Positions 1 through 8,244 of a DNA stretch of 64,000 nucleotides are shown here, one piece after another. Position numbers and translations under genes: made by a program. Source of the DNA: Asaia sp003994335 (lineage in GTDB: Bacteria > Pseudomonadota > Alphaproteobacteria > Acetobacterales > Acetobacteraceae); contig NZ_JBBCOR010000005.1 of assembly GCF_037151175.1 (NCBI RefSeq), positions 124,001-188,000 of the forward strand, in the 5' to 3' direction. Below the pieces are notes generated by a model. The model was not told where the DNA came from. It did not search any database and worked only from the letters and a program-made list of their open reading frames with translations. How positions within the stretch are numbered: the first letter of the stretch is position 1; each line of letters starts with the position of its first letter.

Positions 1-562
1 GGCCACAGAGCGGGGTGAGTGCAGAGACGAGGGAGCGCTGGGCACGAGACGGCGCGGAGTATCCCTCTGCTGCACGATGAAAACGCGCCAGTGCATTTCC
101 GGCCTCGAATGCCTGATCAGCAGTGAGATATGACTCCCATGACATGCGATCGCGATAAAGATCCTGTCCGTCCAGCGCCGGGAAACACTCATAGCACCAG
201 ATCGCACCATCTCTGCCTTGCGATGAGTACGTGGTGTCGCCCGAGGACGTGGCACGAGGCAGGGCCACCGCCAGACCATGCCGGGCCAGATGGGCGATGA
301 AGTCGTGTTCCTGACGCAAGGCGGCCGCATCACGCAGGGCGCGATGATGACGCTTGAGAAACCAGATGGCGCCAGACCCGTCCCGCAGGCGCGAAACGGC
401 GGAAAACGGGCGCGCGCTGTGCCACTCAATGGCCTCTTCGCAGGTGAGGCCGAAGGCGCCCAGAGCCTCCTGTGCCTCGTTTTTCGTAATCAGGGGCCAG
501 TCACGCTTGGCCTCCTTGCCCCAGAGGCCGAACTGACCGGGGGCCTCGGGCGTGCCGGTCAT
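1..562 (-). CDS. Partial APH/kinase-like phosphotransferase (C-terminus beyond left edge)
   Basis: An open minus-strand frame starts with ATG at 562 and runs off the left edge, giving about 187 residues. Its ATG shares an A with the TGA of the upstream TonB receptor (TGATG), so the two are probably translationally coupled. The readable protein begins MTGTPEAPGQFGLWGKEA and contains WFLKRHH, resembling the nucleotide-binding Lys strand of APH-type kinases. It also has EHDFIAHLARHG, a helix-like stretch where the family Glu sits, and LARFHRAAEGY, which matches the 'LHxxp' helix of phosphotransferase-enzyme-family proteins. The catalytic HGDxxxxN loop would lie beyond the edge. The family phosphorylates small molecules in the cytoplasm; the substrate is unknown. 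Because the gene has no stop in the window, it is easily missed. The fold assignment is inferred from partial motifs. Confidence 0.6.
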   Translation of the reverse strand, partial: MTGTPEAPGQFGLWGKEAKRDWPLITKNEAQEALGAFGLTCEEAIEWHSARPFSAVSRLRDGSGAIWFLKRHHRALRDAAALRQEHDFIAHLARHGLAVALPRATSSGDTTYSSQGRDGAIWCYECFPALDGQDLYRDRMSWESYLTADQAFEAGNALARFHRAAEGYSAPSRAQRSLVSALTPLCG

Positions 563-2952
563 CAAAAGCCGGCTGTTGCTGTCGCGAGGGCAGAAAAGCC
601 ACCGCCGATATAGTAATCCGGTGCGCTTCCCGCGATGGTTGTTCCATAACGCCCGAGAGTATCCCGTGCGTTGAGCGTGGGGTCGGCAACGCCCGAAAGA
701 TAGTGCTCATTGGTGATGTTGATGAAGTTCAGACGGATCGACGGGGCCTTCAGGCGCTTTGCATCAGCAAAACGATAACCGAGCGTCAGATTACCTGTCG
801 TATGATCGCTGATACGCTCGTCATTGGTGAAGGTGGCGTATTGCCTGCCGGTGTACTGAATGGCGGCAAACCCGAAAACATGTCCGTCATCATAGGTGAG
901 ACCCGCCGAGGCCTGTAGCCGGGGGCTGCGCACCGCGGTTTTGCCAGCAGTGGGCAACAGATCTCCGTTGCTCGCGATGTTGTTGTCGATCGTGGCGTGC
1001 AGATACTCGCCGGAAACATAGGGCGCCCAGTGATGCCAGGGCCGAAGACCAATCTCGACATCCAGACCACGGGAGGTCTGGCCCCCCGCATTCATGGTCG
1101 AGGATACCGGGGTGTTGTTGATCAAGACCTGCGTCTGGATCTGCCTATTGGTAAAGTTATAGTTGAAGAAGGTCAGGCTCCCTGTCACGAGCGGCCCGCT
1201 ATATCGATATCCCAGCTCTTCGGAGATGGAATATTCGTTGCGCAGATCTCCCGAGCCAGTAGTGCCAGTCGCGCCACTCGTCGGATCGTAGTTATTGTAG
1301 AGCGCCGTGAAGGCGGGAGCTCTGAAATTGGTTGTCGTATTCACGAAGATCTGGTGGCGTGCGGTGATCTGGTAGCGCAGGCCAAACCGGGGGAGCGGTA
1401 CGGCGCTATTGCTGCCCACGTGATATTGCGGGCCCGGTACAGCATTCGTTCCAACGCGGCTGACCATCACCTCCTTGAAACCGGCCTCGATCAGGAGCCG
1501 GTCTGAAAGCAGGTGCATCCGGTCGCCAATATACAGGGCATTGGTCATGCTGATCGTGTGATTATCGCCAGCAACATAGATGCCGCCATCCGACAGCCTG
1601 ACGAAATTGCGGGTACCACTCCCCCAGATATTCGGAGACCCGCCATTTGCAGAGACGGGCGAGAAAGACTGGACTTCGTGATCGTCGCCGTAATCGAACC
1701 AGTATCCGAGCACGGTCTCGTTCCAGCCCTGCTTCCACGCGATTTCGGAAGTGAATCCTGAGCGGTAGCTGCGCTGGGTGTAATTGGCGCGTACGATTGC
1801 CTGATCGTCTTGGGCGCTCGGTAACGACAGGACATCGCCCAGGGCCTGTGTGCCCGTGTAGAGCCCACTCAGGGGAAGGGTGGAACCGCCAGGGACGTTT
1901 CCATAGGCGCCCTGGGCATAGGGCGTGGCATTGAAGGTCAGGTGATCCGTCAGTGCGAGCGAGACGGGAGCACCCATATACAGGGTCCGCTCCGGCGCGC
2001 GCCACAGGCGCTGATAATACTGGGCCTCCTCCGGGTTTGACGGATCATACTTGCCCGAAAGCGCATTGGCCGAAGACACGCCGTACAATTTGAAGGCGTC
2101 CTTCGAAACCTGCGGGTAGTAGCTCGTGATCGTGCTGTTGAAACTGCCGAGCAGAGATGCGTGGGAGCGTTCACCGATATCGCGTACCAGCTTGAAATCG
2201 ATATGATGGCGCATGTCATGGCCCGGCCCACGCCAGTTTTCAGCGCTCGTGTGGGAGTAGGACACAAAGCCGCGCAGCCCGGTATGCCCGATCAATCCGG
2301 TATCGAGACGCAGGAATTCGCGGTTCGTATTGTATGAGCCATAGGAAACCGAGGCTGTGCCTCCCGCCTTGCGAGCCGGATCACGGAAACTCAGGCTCAT
2401 GAGGCCGCCAGCCGCATTGAGCACCGGGCTATCAAGATCGGCGGCACCCTGGCTGAGGGCGACCTGCCGATAATTCTCGCCGTCTGCAAACTGACTGGGA
2501 TAGCCCGAGTAAAAGGCCAGATCGTTCAGCGGCATGCCCTCCAGCACGTAACCGATCGAATCCGTATTGAGCCCACGCACGGAAATTGTGGTCTGGGGGG
2601 AGAGCCCCATGGCATCGGACGCAGCGACATTGGCACCGGGCAACATCGAGACCAGTTGGTAGGCGGTCGAGATGGGGGCCTGCTTGGCGATGAACGCGCT
2701 ATCCACTGCGCTGATCGAACGCACCGCGTGCTGGGCTTCGATCAGCCCACCACCGCGCTCGGCCTCGCGTTTTTCCGGCTCCGTCGCCTTGACCGTAATC
2801 TGTTCGGTTTTCGCTTTTTTTACCGGAATACTGGCCCCGCGTGCATTCTGGGCGGCGATGACAATGCTCGCGCCACATCCGGCAACGCCGCAAAGAAGCC
2901 AGAACCTGCGTGCGGATCGGCGCGAGGGGGCCAGGTGAAATGCCACTATCAT
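562..2952 (-). CDS. TonB-dependent outer-membrane receptor
   Basis: A 796-residue outer-membrane beta-barrel receptor that would import a ligand with TonB/ExbBD energy. An N-terminal hydrophobic segment (about 17-38) serves as signal peptide. It is followed by a basic linker, a TonB-box-like EQITVKA (about 51-57) and a plug domain containing STAYQLVSMLPG and ISVRGL. The rest is a barrel rich in aromatic alternation, with a typical LNFINITNEHYLSG near the end. The C-terminal residue is Phe (ATATAGF), as expected for BAM-dependent barrels. Length is normal. A perfect 7-bp inverted repeat about 75 nt upstream resembles a Fur box, which suggests an iron-related ligand. The downstream kinase-like gene starts at the stop codon. 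The ligand cannot be told from sequence. Confidence 0.9.
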   Translation of the reverse strand: MIVAFHLAPSRRSARRFWLLCGVAGCGASIVIAAQNARGASIPVKKAKTEQITVKATEPEKREAERGGGLIEAQHAVRSISAVDSAFIAKQAPISTAYQLVSMLPGANVAASDAMGLSPQTTISVRGLNTDSIGYVLEGMPLNDLAFYSGYPSQFADGENYRQVALSQGAADLDSPVLNAAGGLMSLSFRDPARKAGGTASVSYGSYNTNREFLRLDTGLIGHTGLRGFVSYSHTSAENWRGPGHDMRHHIDFKLVRDIGERSHASLLGSFNSTITSYYPQVSKDAFKLYGVSSANALSGKYDPSNPEEAQYYQRLWRAPERTLYMGAPVSLALTDHLTFNATPYAQGAYGNVPGGSTLPLSGLYTGTQALGDVLSLPSAQDDQAIVRANYTQRSYRSGFTSEIAWKQGWNETVLGYWFDYGDDHEVQSFSPVSANGGSPNIWGSGTRNFVRLSDGGIYVAGDNHTISMTNALYIGDRMHLLSDRLLIEAGFKEVMVSRVGTNAVPGPQYHVGSNSAVPLPRFGLRYQITARHQIFVNTTTNFRAPAFTALYNNYDPTSGATGTTGSGDLRNEYSISEELGYRYSGPLVTGSLTFFNYNFTNRQIQTQVLINNTPVSSTMNAGGQTSRGLDVEIGLRPWHHWAPYVSGEYLHATIDNNIASNGDLLPTAGKTAVRSPRLQASAGLTYDDGHVFGFAAIQYTGRQYATFTNDERISDHTTGNLTLGYRFADAKRLKAPSIRLNFINITNEHYLSGVADPTLNARDTLGRYGTTIAGSAPDYYIGGGFSALATATAGF

Positions 2953-3026
2953 AATCCAGCTGTCAGGGCGCGTCGGCTTTGCGGGGGCGGGGCTGCCGGG
3001 CAGGCCAGGCTACAGGGAAGGGTCGA

Positions 3027-3045
3027 TATGAGAGCAATTCTCATA
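3027..3045. promoter_or_regulatory. Fur-box-like palindrome upstream of the TonB receptor
   Basis: A 19-bp inverted repeat, TATGAGA-gcaat-TCTCATA, lies about 75 nt upstream of the receptor ATG. Its core TGAGAgcaaTTCTCA resembles the 7-1-7 Fur consensus. The rest of the 2953-3331 region shows no other convincing element; it would hold the promoters of the receptor (minus) and the hypothetical gene (plus). Fur binding is an inference. Confidence 0.45.
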
Positions 3046-3331
3046 GAAGACCCATCGCGGCAAGACCAATCGCCCTTCTGGCTCAAAGCCTCGCCTCATG
3101 GGCGTCGGCCTATCCCGGCTCGCTGGACATACCGCGCTTCATGCCGAGCTAACGCGTCGCCAGGGTTCTGCCGCCATTGATCGCAATCACGGCGCCACTA
3201 CTTCATCAGTGGGCTTTCGGCGCCGTGGTCTCCGCCCCATACATGTTTCGGCACAGGGCGAGAGCGGTCGTCATCTGGGCGCGCACCCTGATTTCTGCTA
3301 TTCGGCCATGCAGCAAGGGGAGGAAGCGTGC

Positions 3332-3853
3332 GTGGCAGACCGGATCGTGGAACCGCAGATCATCGAGCAGCATGTTGGTGGCTGGGTCATCAAACGCGAT
3401 ACGGATCATGCGCCTCATCGCGCCGGTCCTGAGGATATCACGTTTCTGATCCGGTTGCTGTCCGAACAGGGTGCGCGTTCGGAAGCCGAAGCGCTCGAGG
3501 CGGTGGCCTCTGCCCTTGCCGGTTGGCTCGTGCAGAAAGCGCGCGGGGAGCGCCCATCATCGCTCGCAGAGGACGATCACCTTGCGTTGATCAGACTTCT
3601 CCCGCCGGTAGGGATGGTAGAGGACGGGACGGCGGATGCGGATCTCGAAACGGCAGCTTTGCACCCGGAGGCAGATATCGGCAGCGGTGCTGCTGTGGAG
3701 ATACCGGACGAACCGGAAATCCAGAGCGCTGCCGTGCACACGGCGCCTGACGCGTCCGCTTCACGCCCGAGTTTGACGCCCGTTCCTCTGCCTCGATACG
3801 ACCTGCTGGAAGGTCACGACATGGTGCGCTTTCATCTCGACTACGGGATCTGA
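3332..3853 (+). CDS. Hypothetical protein
   Basis: I do not recognise this 173-residue protein. I chose the GTG at 3332 because GGAGG lies 8 nt upstream; in-frame ATGs at 3308 and 3098 lack such a site and add unstructured residues. The first ~95 residues look folded and helical (EDITFLIRLLSEQGARSEAEALEAVASALAGWL can be read in two stretches as amphipathic helices). The second half is acidic and Ala/Pro-rich, so probably disordered, ending with a short aromatic tail FHLDYGI. There is no signal peptide or membrane segment. It diverges from the TonB receptor and converges on the MFS gene. An opposite-strand reading frame over its 3' part is part of an open shadow of the MFS gene. Confidence 0.55.
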   Translation: MADRIVEPQIIEQHVGGWVIKRDTDHAPHRAGPEDITFLIRLLSEQGARSEAEALEAVASALAGWLVQKARGERPSSLAEDDHLALIRLLPPVGMVEDGTADADLETAALHPEADIGSGAAVEIPDEPEIQSAAVHTAPDASASRPSLTPVPLPRYDLLEGHDMVRFHLDYGI

Positions 3854-3865
3854 GCGTTCCTGTCT

Positions 3866-3882
3866 GATGCCGGGACGGCGTC
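3866..3882. terminator. Hairpin between convergent genes
   Basis: GATGCCG-gga-CGGCGTC forms a 7-bp stem with one G-T wobble and is followed by GTCTTTC. It sits in the 39-nt gap between the hypothetical gene and the convergent MFS gene. It may terminate both transcripts, but the T-run is poor. Confidence 0.35.
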
Positions 3883-3892
3883 GTCTTTCGGC

Positions 3893-5062
3893 TCAACTCG
3901 CGCGCTGGGGGCGTCTGAGGCGGAGCACCAGCACGAGCCCGATCAGCGCACAGACCATGCCCATGATGAAAATCGCCCGATAGCCGAGATGGTCCGAAAC
4001 CAGACCGGCGACAGGCCCGCTGACCGCATAAGACAGGTCCTGAAACGCGGCGAAGCCCCCTAGTGCCGTTGCGCGCATGGGGCCACTGACCCGGCGGACC
4101 ACCTCGACGCCCATTGATGGATAGATCAGCGAGCACCCGGCTCCGGTTGCGACCGCGCCGATCAGCGCCAGAGCCGGTGAGGGCGCCAAGGCAATACAGG
4201 CCTGACCGATGGCCTCGATCGACAGAGAGGCCAGAGCGACGCGAATGCCGCCGAAACGGTCTGGCATATGGCCGCAGAATATTCGTCCCGCGACGAATGC
4301 GCCGCCAAAGCATGTCAGCCCCAGTGCGCCGTAGGACCAGTGGCGATTGATGAAATAGACCGAGAGGAAAGCCCCGAGCACGGCAAACCCGACACCCTGG
4401 AGTGCCACGACCGTTCCGAAAGGACGTATCGTGCCCAGAACGGGCCAGAAGGAGCCGCGCTCGCCGGTCAGGACGGGTGCCGCCGAAACAGGCTGGATGA
4501 TGACCAGACCGATGCAGGGCAGGAGCGTGCACAGGATCATCAGCGTTGAAAATCCGGCATGATGGAAAAGCGATAACCCGACAGGGCCACCAAAAGCGAA
4601 AGCGCCGTACATGGCGGCCCCGGTCCAGGTCAGCACCTTTCCCGCTCCTTTTGCCCCCATCAATCCGATGCCCCAGCCATGCATGCCGACAAGCGTGTAG
4701 CTCTCTCCAACGCCCAGAAGCAGGCGCCCCAGAATCAGCAGACAAAACGAGGGCAGTCGCGGCAGAATCCCGAGGCCAGGAACGAGGCATATCAGACTTG
4801 CCAGCGCGTAGAGCATCAGGCCGAAACGCATTGCCGAACGGCCGCCGCGTGAATCGGTAAAGCCGCCTGCGAGGGTGCGGGTCAGAATTGTCGACACGAA
4901 CGCGATGCCCACAGCGACACCGGCCAGAGCGTTGCCATAGCCGGGCCATGAGGTGACGAAGGGGGGGATGACTGCCAGCGGCATTGCTACGGCGAGGTAA
5001 GAAAGGAAGAGGGCGGTAGTCAGGAAGACGAGTTGACCCGGAGCGGGGGCGCTTTCTGCCAT
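3893..5062 (-). CDS. MFS transporter (YfcJ/YhhS-like)
   Basis: A 389-residue inner-membrane carrier with about 12 hydrophobic segments across its whole length, the usual size for this family. The loop after TM2 reads GGFTDSRGGRSAMRFG, which fits the MFS signature (G-x-x-x-D-x-x-G-x-R), and the matching second-half loop reads CGHMPDRFGGIRVA. It resembles the YhhS/YfcJ subfamily of small-molecule exporters, but the substrate cannot be assigned. It follows the amidase on the same strand after a 152-nt gap, in which TTGAAC (5135-5130) could be a -35 box, so it may have its own promoter. The ATG at 5062 fits the start of the first membrane segment. Confidence 0.85.
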   Translation of the reverse strand: MAESAPAPGQLVFLTTALFLSYLAVAMPLAVIPPFVTSWPGYGNALAGVAVGIAFVSTILTRTLAGGFTDSRGGRSAMRFGLMLYALASLICLVPGLGILPRLPSFCLLILGRLLLGVGESYTLVGMHGWGIGLMGAKGAGKVLTWTGAAMYGAFAFGGPVGLSLFHHAGFSTLMILCTLLPCIGLVIIQPVSAAPVLTGERGSFWPVLGTIRPFGTVVALQGVGFAVLGAFLSVYFINRHWSYGALGLTCFGGAFVAGRIFCGHMPDRFGGIRVALASLSIEAIGQACIALAPSPALALIGAVATGAGCSLIYPSMGVEVVRRVSGPMRATALGGFAAFQDLSYAVSGPVAGLVSDHLGYRAIFIMGMVCALIGLVLVLRLRRPQRAS

Positions 5063-5214
5063 GGCTGGTGACTCGTTCTGGGCTGGAGCGGATTGCGAAA
5101 TGGACGGGGAACGCTAGACTTCCTGACCGAACGGTTCAAATAACGCTGTAGTGACGTGATCCCATCCCATGAACCTTCGCCGATTCTCCGAGGCTGCTTC
5201 ACGCCTCGCGATGG

Positions 5215-6597
5215 TCAGGAAGATTTCAGGCGGTTTTCGCAACGCTGCGCGATGCGCGCGAGGGATGCATCCTGACCGTGACAAGCGGTCAGCATCATTC
5301 CCGCAGGCAGGCCCTTCCAGTGCAGGGGCAGGCTGTAGGAGCAGCCATCCAGCAGGTTGGCAAGGGAAGGGTTGCGCAGCATCAACCGATTGTACCGCGC
5401 ATAGGCCTGAGGGTCGTCGCATGCCGAGATCATTGGAGGCAGGACCGGCACGGTCGGGCTGATGAGCGCATCGAAACCCAGCATATCCTGATTGAAGCGC
5501 GCACAAAGCTTCTGCCGTTCGATGTAGAGTTGGCGCAACGCGGCGACGCTTGTGTTGGCGCCCAGGATCATGCGTTCCCGAACCCGAGGGTCGAATTCCT
5601 CAGGGTGGTGCAACAGATCATCATGGAAGTAATGATAGGATTCTGCTGCGACAATCTGCGCCTGCAGGTTCAGATCGGCGATGTCCTGCAGAAGTGGCAT
5701 GGGCTGGCGGATGATCTCTATCCCGGCATTTTCGAGATGCCTCATGACGGCTTCGAAAACCGAGAGCACCTGGCCATCTGCCTCATCACGGACGAATGAG
5801 GTGGGCAGGAGCAGGCGTATCGGGGCGCTCTGGGGCTCGGGCGCGACCCAGTCCGTGGTTTGGCCGGTCATCAGATGATCGAGGAGATGACAATCCGAAA
5901 CGGTCAGCGCTACACTGCCCACGCTGTCGAATGTCGGCGATAAAGGGATCATGCCCTTGCGGCTGATCTTGCCGGCTGTCGGCTTGAAGCCGGTAAGGGC
6001 ATTCAGCGCGGCAGGAATGCGACAGGACCCCCCGGTGTCGGATCCGATACTCGCCAGAGCGGCCCCCGTCGCGACTGATACCGCGCCGCCCGATGTGGAG
6101 CCTCCCGGAATGGCGCGTCCGTCGTCCACCAGCGTGTTCCAGGGCTGCGCCCCATGCGGATTAAGGCCGAGACCCGAATAGGCGAATTCGGTCATCTGTG
6201 TTCGGCCGATCAGAATGAAGCCTGCCGCCCGGAGGGGGGCAATCGCTTCGGCGTCGCCCGGAGCCACCGGACGGTCTGCCAGAAGAGTCGAGCCTGCACG
6301 CGTGATCTGGCCTTTCAGATCGAACAGATCCTTGACAGAGATCGGCAGCCCAGCCCAGGGCGAGGCCTGGTAGCCCTTGGCGCGTATCCGGTCAGCAGCA
6401 TCGGCATATTGCCGCGCGCGATCGGCGGAGAAGTCCGACGTATAGGCCGCGCGTGCATTTTCGCAGCTTTCGATCTTTTCCAAGCATTGCTCGACCAGGG
6501 CCCTGCTGCTTGTCTCGCCCTTTGCCAGGCGTTGCGCTGTCATCACCAGCCCCTCGGGAATGGGGGAGAAGCTTGAACCTCTTGCTGAACCGCTCAT
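5215..6597 (-). CDS. Amidase-signature family hydrolase
   Basis: A 460-residue enzyme of the amidase-signature family (GatA/fatty-acid amide hydrolase/malonamidase fold), which hydrolyses carboxamides with a Ser-cisSer-Lys triad. All three residues are visible: Lys89 in PISVKDLFD, Ser167 in PGGSTSGGA and Ser191 in DTGGSCRIP. The 24-residue spacing between the two Ser residues matches the family. The glycine-rich signature runs from about 164 to 205. It is not GatA of the tRNA amidotransferase by context, since no gatB or gatC is nearby, so the substrate is unknown. It lies 51 nt downstream of nadK on the same strand and is followed by an MFS transporter, suggesting uptake or export of an amide compound. 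Confidence 0.85.
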   Translation of the reverse strand: MSGSARGSSFSPIPEGLVMTAQRLAKGETSSRALVEQCLEKIESCENARAAYTSDFSADRARQYADAADRIRAKGYQASPWAGLPISVKDLFDLKGQITRAGSTLLADRPVAPGDAEAIAPLRAAGFILIGRTQMTEFAYSGLGLNPHGAQPWNTLVDDGRAIPGGSTSGGAVSVATGAALASIGSDTGGSCRIPAALNALTGFKPTAGKISRKGMIPLSPTFDSVGSVALTVSDCHLLDHLMTGQTTDWVAPEPQSAPIRLLLPTSFVRDEADGQVLSVFEAVMRHLENAGIEIIRQPMPLLQDIADLNLQAQIVAAESYHYFHDDLLHHPEEFDPRVRERMILGANTSVAALRQLYIERQKLCARFNQDMLGFDALISPTVPVLPPMISACDDPQAYARYNRLMLRNPSLANLLDGCSYSLPLHWKGLPAGMMLTACHGQDASLARIAQRCENRLKSS

Positions 6598-6648
6598 TGG
6601 CTGGGCTTTCTTGTTATTATGCCGGTTGAAGATGGCTGATCTGGATGT

Positions 6649-7452
6649 CTACTCGGCGAATTGCTCCGCGATGATGCGCTCAGACAGCCCGTGATCAGGG
6701 TCGAACAAAATTGTCGCCGTGATCGAGCGATCCTCGCGCACGGTGGCCTCGACGACATCGCGGACCTCAAGGAAATCCGCGACCGCCGCGCAGGGCCTCT
6801 TATCCTGTTCTAGCAATGTGAAGCGCACGACCGCGCTCGACGGCAACAGCGCGCCACGCCACCGACGCGGACGGAAGGCTGAGATGGGCGTCAGGGGCAG
6901 CAGATTGGCCGTCAAAGGGACAATTGGGCCGTGAGCCGAAAGGTTATAGGCGGTCGAGCCTGCAGGGGTTGCAACGATCACTCCGTCACAGACCAGTTCT
7001 GGCAGGCGGACGCGCTGGTCGACCTCGATACGGATCTTGACGGCCTGTCGCGTCTGGCGAAACAGGAACACGTCATTGAAGGCGATCCCTTCATGGAGTG
7101 TGCCGTCACGCCCTGTGGCTTTCATGCGCAAGGGATGAAGTTCCGAGGCCTGGGCGCGGGTGAGCCTCGCGATCAGATCTTCATCTGAAACCGTATTGAG
7201 GAGAAAGCCGACCGAGCCGCAATTGAGCCCATAAGCCGGTATGCCGTGTTCGGTCACCTTATGGAGCACTTCCAGCAGGAAGCCATCTCCCCCAAGGCAA
7301 ACAACGACCTCTGCATCGCATAGCGGCGTATCGCCATAGGTGGCGACAAATTTGGCCCGGGTTTTCTGGGCGATTTCGGTTGGTGAAGCCAGAAAGGCGA
7401 TCCGCTCCGGCGGGGCGTCGAAACGGGCTTTTGGCGCGGGAGGAAGGCTCAT
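6649..7452 (-). CDS. nadK: NAD kinase
   Basis: A 267-residue cytoplasmic kinase converting NAD+ to NADP+ with ATP or polyphosphate. The catalytic GGDG motif is at 54-57 (VCLGGDGFLLEVLHK), the NCGSVGFLLN loop at about 75-84, and the NAD-binding TPAGSTAYNLSA motif near the middle. Length is near the ~290-residue norm of alphaproteobacterial NadK. It starts at an ATG that diverges from moaB across about 250 nt. It may be the first gene of a nadK-amidase-MFS transcript. Confidence 0.93.
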   Translation of the reverse strand: MSLPPAPKARFDAPPERIAFLASPTEIAQKTRAKFVATYGDTPLCDAEVVVCLGGDGFLLEVLHKVTEHGIPAYGLNCGSVGFLLNTVSDEDLIARLTRAQASELHPLRMKATGRDGTLHEGIAFNDVFLFRQTRQAVKIRIEVDQRVRLPELVCDGVIVATPAGSTAYNLSAHGPIVPLTANLLPLTPISAFRPRRWRGALLPSSAVVRFTLLEQDKRPCAAVADFLEVRDVVEATVREDRSITATILFDPDHGLSERIIAEQFAE

Positions 7453-7601
7453 TACCGTTCGGGGCTTTCAGTGGAAGACGCCCGGTCGTGTAAAGGGGAG
7501 AACGCCAGCAAGATCACCTGTCCAAACACCTGGGAGCTACTAGGGAGACGTACCCTAACCACGCCAGACAATCCTCGCAACACTCCATCGTCACTGGAGC
7601 G

Positions 7602-7616
7602 TGATCGCTACGATCA
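7602..7616. promoter_or_regulatory. Inverted repeat in the nadK/moaB divergent region
   Basis: TGATCG-cta-CGATCA is a perfect 15-bp inverted repeat between the divergent nadK and moaB genes. It could be an operator or a small hairpin in the moaB leader. A second, weaker repeat (TAGGG ... CCCTA) lies near 7541-7557. No regulator can be named. Confidence 0.3.
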
Positions 7617-7701
7617 TGGCTGCGCATTGCGCCGTGTCTTCCCGTCCCGAGGAAATCGCGTGATACTCTCGTGCCAAATGCAGCATGAAAGGGACGGGTC
7701 G

Positions 7702-8220
7702 GTGACAGAGAAGGACGAGGGAGGTTTCAGGCCCTGCGCGATAGCCATTCTGACAATCTCCGATACCCGAACACCGGAGACTGATCGTTCCGGGCAGATC
7801 CTCGCTGATCGCGTCATCCAGGCGGGTCACATGCTGACGGCGCGCGATCTTGTGCCTGACATACTGGGCGAGATCGTCGAGCGATTGAGGCTGTGGATTG
7901 CCCGAGAGGATATCGAGGTGATCATCACGACAGGTGGGACGGGGATCACGGCCCGCGATGTGACGCCCGAAGCCTTTCAGAGGGTGATCGACAAGGAGAT
8001 ACCCGGCTTTGGAGAATTGTTTCGGATGCTCTCCTACGCCAAGATTGGCACGGCCACCATCCAGTCCCGCGCCCTGGCCGGAATTGCATCGCGCACTCTC
8101 CTCTTTGCGCTTCCCGGCTCGACCGGGGCGGTTGCGGATGGATGGGACGACATCCTGATTCATCAGCTCGATAATCGGCACCGCCCCTGCAATTTCGTTG
8201 ATCTCCTCCCGCGGCTCTAA
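7702..8220 (+). CDS. moaB: Molybdenum cofactor biosynthesis protein MoaB
   Basis: About 172 residues, matching the ~170-residue MoaB/MogA family that binds molybdopterin and takes part in adenylation or metal insertion during Moco synthesis. Visible motifs are AILTISDTR, the substrate-binding ITTGGTGITARD, and FRMLSYAKIGTATIQSRA, which aligns with the E. coli MoaB FRMLSFEEIGTSTLQSRA. The LPGSTGA loop and the C-terminal RPCNF follow. I chose the GTG at 7702 (AAGG about 9 nt upstream); the ATG at 7678 would add eight residues and is also possible. The long upstream frame from 7471 is not supported by the family. No other moa gene is in the window. Confidence 0.9.
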   Translation: MTEKDEGGFRPCAIAILTISDTRTPETDRSGQILADRVIQAGHMLTARDLVPDILGEIVERLRLWIAREDIEVIITTGGTGITARDVTPEAFQRVIDKEIPGFGELFRMLSYAKIGTATIQSRALAGIASRTLLFALPGSTGAVADGWDDILIHQLDNRHRPCNFVDLLPRL

Positions 8221-8244
8221 AGCTACGCGACGGCTTGGGCCCTC

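Noticed and set aside
3098..3331. Upstream extension of the hypothetical gene to ATG 3098 or 3308
   Set aside because: No ribosome site, and the added residues are low in structure; GTG 3332 has GGAGG at a good distance.
3591..4949. 452-residue reading frame on the minus strand
   Set aside because: It is an Arg-rich shadow of the MFS gene in another frame, with no family features.
7471..7701. Long N-terminal extension of moaB
   Set aside because: Not found in MoaB proteins (~170 residues); the GTG at 7702 fits the family.
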